16,396 nt of DNA from an uncultured Ectothiorhodospiraceae bacterium (GTDB lineage Bacteria; Pseudomonadota; Gammaproteobacteria; UBA6429; Thiohalophilaceae), in NCBI GenBank assembly GCA_947259425.1, contig CAMYMO010000111.1, positions 1-16,396 on the forward strand, given 5' to 3'. The notes beneath the pieces were generated by a model. It did no database searches. It saw only the letters and a list, made by a program, of their open reading frames with translations, and had not been told where the DNA came from. Both the position numbers and the translations under genes were made by a program. Numbering within the stretch: position 1 is the stretch's first letter; each line of letters opens with the position of its first letter. Of this stretch, positions 13,010 through 16,396 are shown in pieces.

Positions 13010-13825
13010 ATGATGTATCGAACTCGACTGTTAGTGCTATTGGTGATTGGCTTGATGGCTATGCCGTTATCTATCTGCGCTGAATCTAAATCGTTTAAGT
13101 TCGGTATTGTCCCGCAACAATCGATTAGAAAAGTTGCTCGGACCTGGTTACCTGTTACCCAGTATCTGGAACGAGTGACGGGTTATAAAATCGATTTCGC
13201 TACTGCAAAAAATATCCCAACCTTTGAAAAAGTGTTATCGGCAGGGGGCTATGATTTTGCTTATATGAATCCCTATCATTACACCGTCTATAATCAAAGC
13301 CCGGGATATAAAGCATTTGCAAAAGCACGTGATAAAAAGATTAAAGGTATTTTAGTTGTACGTGCCGATAGCGAAATAAAATCTTTGTCCGATCTTCAAA
13401 ATAGTACTTTGGCCTTTCCTTCTCCCTTAGCGTTTGCTGCGAGCATGTTACCGCGCGCAGCTCTGGTAAAACAGAAAATTGCATTCCAGCCGATATATGT
13501 AAATTCACACGACTCAGTATATCGTAATGTGGTGCAAGGAAATTATCCTGCAGGAGGAGGTGTGTTAAGAACCTTTAAGGCGATTGAAAAAAGTATCAAG
13601 GATCAGCTCAGGATTTTACATACGACGGAAAGTTTTACCCCGCATGCCTTTGCTGCCCATCAGGATGTGCCGGTTGCTGTAGTTGAAAAAATACAACAGG
13701 CTCTGATTGACCTGGATGGTGATGCTAATGGTAAGACGATACTTAAGAAAATAAAAATAAAAGGGATATCCCAGGCGGTAGATTCTGACTGGGATGATGT
13801 TCGTGCTTTAGGTTTAAATCCGTAG
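13010..13825 (+). CDS. PhnD-like periplasmic substrate-binding protein
   Basis: The 271-residue product has a signal peptide (1-24, ending SICA before ESKS) and the fold signature of the phosphate/phosphite/phosphonate binding-protein family: KFGIVPQQS at 30-38, YDFAYMNPYHY at 81-91, SLSDLQNSTLAFPSP at 125-139 and NSHDSVYRNVVQG at 165-177. No ABC permease or ATPase gene is nearby. The gene ends 18 bases before a hybrid histidine kinase in the same direction, so it more likely acts as a periplasmic sensing partner for that kinase than as a transporter part. The ligand cannot be read from the sequence; the family also binds molecules other than phosphonates. ATG at 13010 lacks a clear ribosome site, and ATG at 13013 is an equal alternative. 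Confidence 0.85.
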   Translation: MMYRTRLLVLLVIGLMAMPLSICAESKSFKFGIVPQQSIRKVARTWLPVTQYLERVTGYKIDFATAKNIPTFEKVLSAGGYDFAYMNPYHYTVYNQSPGYKAFAKARDKKIKGILVVRADSEIKSLSDLQNSTLAFPSPLAFAASMLPRAALVKQKIAFQPIYVNSHDSVYRNVVQGNYPAGGGVLRTFKAIEKSIKDQLRILHTTESFTPHAFAAHQDVPVAVVEKIQQALIDLDGDANGKTILKKIKIKGISQAVDSDWDDVRALGLNP

Positions 13826-13843
13826 CACAAGTTACATATTAAA

Positions 13844-16144
13844 ATGTCATTTCGTTTAAAAACCATTCTCGGTGTTGCAACGATAGAAATATTCCTAGTC
13901 GCGATATTAATTGTCAGTGGATTAAAGTGGCTAGAAGCATCCTATGAAAATGATCTAAAGCTGCGTGCGAAAAATCTTGTCGAGACGTCTGCCGTCGTCC
14001 TAAGAGATCCGGTAGTGGTGTTGGATTTGGGAACAATACAAAGCTTTGCCACAGAATTTATTAAAAATTCCAATGCCAAGTACATTCGTATATACAATAA
14101 CAATAAATTACTAATTGGTGAGGGTGAACAAACCCTTATCAAGAAACCATTTGTGCGTGATTATCAATTAGCCGACGTCAAGGATAATATTTATGATACG
14201 TCGGCGGAGCTCATTATCGAAGGTATACGTATCGGGCATGTTGAGTTAGGACTGTCCACAAATGAGATTCAGCAGCGTTACAATGCTGTATTACAAAAAG
14301 CACCGATCATTGCGGGGATTGGACTACTTTTATCGGGACTCTTTTCATTTGCACTAGGTAGCTATTTAACCAGGCAGCTAACGCGGGTTCAAAAAGCGAC
14401 AGAATACATTCGCCAAGGTGATTTTAAGCACCAGATAGAGGTTAAAGGTAATGATGAGCTTGCTGATACGGCTAGAGCCTTTAATAAAATGGCGAATCAT
14501 ATCTCAGAAACCTACGATGAATTGAATAATGCATTAGCCAGAGCCAATGCCGCAACTCAGGCAAAAACAGATTTTCTAGCGAACATGAGTCATGAGATTA
14601 GAACACCGCTGAATGGTGTCTATGGGATGTTAACATTGCTTGCAGATACAGAGCTTACTAAACAACAACAAGAGTGGTTGTCGGCAGGAAAAGTCTCGGC
14701 AGAATTATTGCTTTCGATCATAAATGATATTTTAGATTTTTCTAAAATCGAGGCCAATAAATTAATGCTTGAGCACAGTGATTTTAATTTACATCAGGTT
14801 GTTGAGGATGTTGCGCAAATGTTGTCGGGAATTGCGTTACAAAAAAATATCGAAATAAGCAGTTATATTGATAATGATGTTGCTGAATTCATTCAAGGTG
14901 ATAGCACTCGCTTGGCGCAGGTGTTAACAAACTTATGTGCCAATGCGGTAAAGTTTACCGAGCAAGGTGAGGTTGTTTTAAAAGTATGCACGGAGCAACT
15001 GAATGACGTACCCGCTATCTGCATTAAAGTCAGCGATACGGGTATTGGAATTGATAAAGATAAAATAGATTCATTGTTTGAAGAATTTTCTCAAGAAGAT
15101 ACATCAACCACCAGACAATTTGGTGGCACAGGATTGGGTTTGGCGATTTGCAGTAAGCTTGTTGGTCTGATGGGCGGTCAGATTCGAGTCGATAGCGAGA
15201 AAGGGGTCGGCTCAACCTTCAGTTTTGCGATACCTTATCATCCAGCGAAGAAAGCACCCCTGTTGCAAGAATTTAAGTTAGATGAGTTTGATGTTCTAAT
15301 TGTTGATGATAATAAAACGAATTGTATGATCCTGGAGCACTATCTTGATCATCTGGGTATCCGTTCACAAACTGCATTGAATGCGGTCGATGCACTGGAG
15401 TTAATTAAGCAAAGCCAAATCGATAACCGCCCATTTACCTTTGCGTTGATTGATTGCCAAATGCCGGAGGTCGATGGTGTGGCGCTGGCGAAATTGATTA
15501 ATGAAGATACTGCAAGCAAAATAAAATATTCAGTTTTAGTGAGTTCAGCAAACCAGACGGATATCACAGAAATCGATAAGTATTTCGATGCGAGCATTAC
15601 CAAGCCGGTGAAGCGCACAACACTCTATGAAACACTTGCGAATGTGCTAAACGGTAGCCGTGCAAATAATGCTAACCAGCATAATCCCGAATTGAGCTTG
15701 TTCTCGGGTCATGTCTTGCTTGTTGAAGACAATGTGGTGAACCAGATGTTAGCGCAGGAGATGTTACGCAAACACGGTCTCGAGGTGACCACGGTCGAGA
15801 ATGGCCATAAGGCCGTACTGGAAGCGGCGATGACACCGTTTGATTTGATCCTGATGGATATACAGATGCCGGTGATGGACGGTTATGAATCGACTCGCCA
15901 AATCCGCAATCATGAAAAGCGCAAAAATCTAAACCCAACCCCGATTGTTGCATTGACCGCGAATGCCCTCAAAGGTGATGATGAAACCTGCTTCCAGGCC
16001 GGTATGAATGACTATATTTCCAAACCGTTTAGTGAGTCGATGCTGCTCCGAGTTTTACAGAAATACCTGGTTTCCGAGCTGGGCCCGCCGGAAACTGATA
16101 TTAAAGCTGGACCAGATTCTCAGGACAATGCGCTAACAAACTGA
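13844..16144 (+). CDS. Hybrid sensor histidine kinase with two receiver domains
   Basis: This 766-residue inner-membrane protein has a first membrane helix at about 8-30 and a periplasmic sensor of about 120 residues (30-152). A second helix at 154-173 leads to HAMP (about 174-228). HisKA follows with the phospho-accepting His250 in FLANMSHEIRTPLNG, then the ATPase domain with the N box around N367, DTGIGI at 398-403 and GGTGLGL at 427-433. Receiver 1 has D488/D489, phospho-acceptor D537 in LIDCQMP and K587. Receiver 2 has E628/D629, D672 in LMDIQMP and K727. All catalytic positions are intact. No Hpt domain and no separate response regulator are present nearby, so the output partner is elsewhere. 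The PhnD-like protein just upstream is the likely sensor partner. Confidence 0.93.
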   Translation: MSFRLKTILGVATIEIFLVAILIVSGLKWLEASYENDLKLRAKNLVETSAVVLRDPVVVLDLGTIQSFATEFIKNSNAKYIRIYNNNKLLIGEGEQTLIKKPFVRDYQLADVKDNIYDTSAELIIEGIRIGHVELGLSTNEIQQRYNAVLQKAPIIAGIGLLLSGLFSFALGSYLTRQLTRVQKATEYIRQGDFKHQIEVKGNDELADTARAFNKMANHISETYDELNNALARANAATQAKTDFLANMSHEIRTPLNGVYGMLTLLADTELTKQQQEWLSAGKVSAELLLSIINDILDFSKIEANKLMLEHSDFNLHQVVEDVAQMLSGIALQKNIEISSYIDNDVAEFIQGDSTRLAQVLTNLCANAVKFTEQGEVVLKVCTEQLNDVPAICIKVSDTGIGIDKDKIDSLFEEFSQEDTSTTRQFGGTGLGLAICSKLVGLMGGQIRVDSEKGVGSTFSFAIPYHPAKKAPLLQEFKLDEFDVLIVDDNKTNCMILEHYLDHLGIRSQTALNAVDALELIKQSQIDNRPFTFALIDCQMPEVDGVALAKLINEDTASKIKYSVLVSSANQTDITEIDKYFDASITKPVKRTTLYETLANVLNGSRANNANQHNPELSLFSGHVLLVEDNVVNQMLAQEMLRKHGLEVTTVENGHKAVLEAAMTPFDLILMDIQMPVMDGYESTRQIRNHEKRKNLNPTPIVALTANALKGDDETCFQAGMNDYISKPFSESMLLRVLQKYLVSELGPPETDIKAGPDSQDNALTN

Positions 16145-16221
16145 CTCGCAAAGGCATTTTTTCGGCTTATTGGGGCTGTGTTCCCCGCCATAATAATAGT
16201 CGGCAAATTTGCAGCCTCTAA

Positions 16222-16250
16222 TTGACCAATTCAGCACGAACTTATATACT
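16222..16250 (+). promoter_or_regulatory. Sigma-70 promoter of the probable atp operon
   Basis: TTGACC at 16222-16227 (5 of 6) and TATACT at 16245-16250 (5 of 6) are separated by exactly 17 bp. It is the best core promoter match in the window. Initiation would be near 16257, about 45 bases before the first candidate atpI start. Confidence 0.6.
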
Positions 16251-16301
16251 TCGCCGCCCTGATAGCTTGCGTTTGAGGCCGTCTTTATAAGACTTTTGAG
16301 C

Positions 16302-16396
16302 ATGTTGAAAGCCAGAGACAGCTTAACAATGGCGTTGCGCAAGACACTCCAAATTCAGGCAGCACTGACAGGAATCGCTGCCATTATTGCACTACT
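16302..16396 (+). CDS. atpI: Probable ATP synthase subunit I (AtpI), 5' part
   Basis: The open frame runs off the end of the window. From ATG 16302 it reads MLKARDSLTMALRKTLQIQ and then a hydrophobic segment (AALTGIAAIIALL). A second in-frame ATG lies at 16329. An ALRKTLQIQ-type stretch just before the first membrane helix resembles the ARKLLLVQ of E. coli AtpI, and the atp operon often follows parB in gammaproteobacteria. AtpI is a non-essential helper for assembly of the c-ring of the F-type ATP synthase. A strong promoter precedes it. Only about 31 codons are seen, so the identification leans on gene order. Confidence 0.5.
   Translation, partial: MLKARDSLTMALRKTLQIQAALTGIAAIIAL

Noticed and set aside
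1..16396. CRISPR arrays, insertion sequences, phage genes, rRNA or tRNA
   Set aside because: No regularly spaced repeats, transposase or integrase motifs, or RNA gene signatures were seen on either strand.

Overview
The window is a stretch of bacterial chromosome, most likely from a gammaproteobacterium of moderate to low GC (roughly the mid-40s percent by eye, not computed). Three things point there. Separate hisI and hisE genes are followed by tatABC. The block mnmG-rsmG-parA-parB runs towards an atp operon. The TatC, MnmG, RsmG and ParAB proteins look like those of the Pseudomonas/Thiotrichales type. A Methylophaga- or Piscirickettsiaceae-like relative is a guess from general feel and is not proven by the sequence.

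Layout. 1-1044: the end of a histidine operon (last codons of hisF, then hisI, a 56-residue two-helix membrane protein, then hisE). 1045-1374: a gene-free leader with several strong hairpins in front of tatA. 1375-3021: tatA, tatB, tatC, the complete twin-arginine translocase. 3040-3896: two small membrane proteins of unknown function, the first possibly frameshifted. 3931-4568: lexA on the minus strand under a striking array of four half-operators. 4575-5070: a region rich in inverted repeats leading to a 73-residue DUF6316-like protein. 5082-6815: a 577-residue PilZ-like protein on the minus strand. 6816-7401: an AT-rich intergenic region with a perfect CRP-type site; it could hold an origin or a small RNA, but neither is shown. 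7402-12796: mnmG, a secreted DUF302 protein, rsmG, parA and parB, with an unusual 409-base gap between parA and parB. 13010-16144: a PhnD-like periplasmic binding protein and a hybrid histidine kinase, read here as a sensing pair. 16222-16396: a good sigma-70 promoter and the first codons of a probable atpI.

Most of the window is conserved core genome. The accessory or unexplained parts are insertions into conserved blocks: the small membrane ORF in the his operon, the DUF302 gene between mnmG and rsmG, the extra DNA between parA and parB, and the binding protein/kinase pair between parB and atp. The strongest sequence-level novelty is the lexA control region. Four 8-bp half-sites spaced by exactly 3 bp make a 41-bp near-palindrome that contains GTTC-N7-GTTC and GAAC-N7-GAAC direct repeats, a form known from alphaproteobacteria, and it overlaps the predicted promoter and the start codon. 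No transposase, insertion sequence, CRISPR array, rRNA or tRNA was seen.
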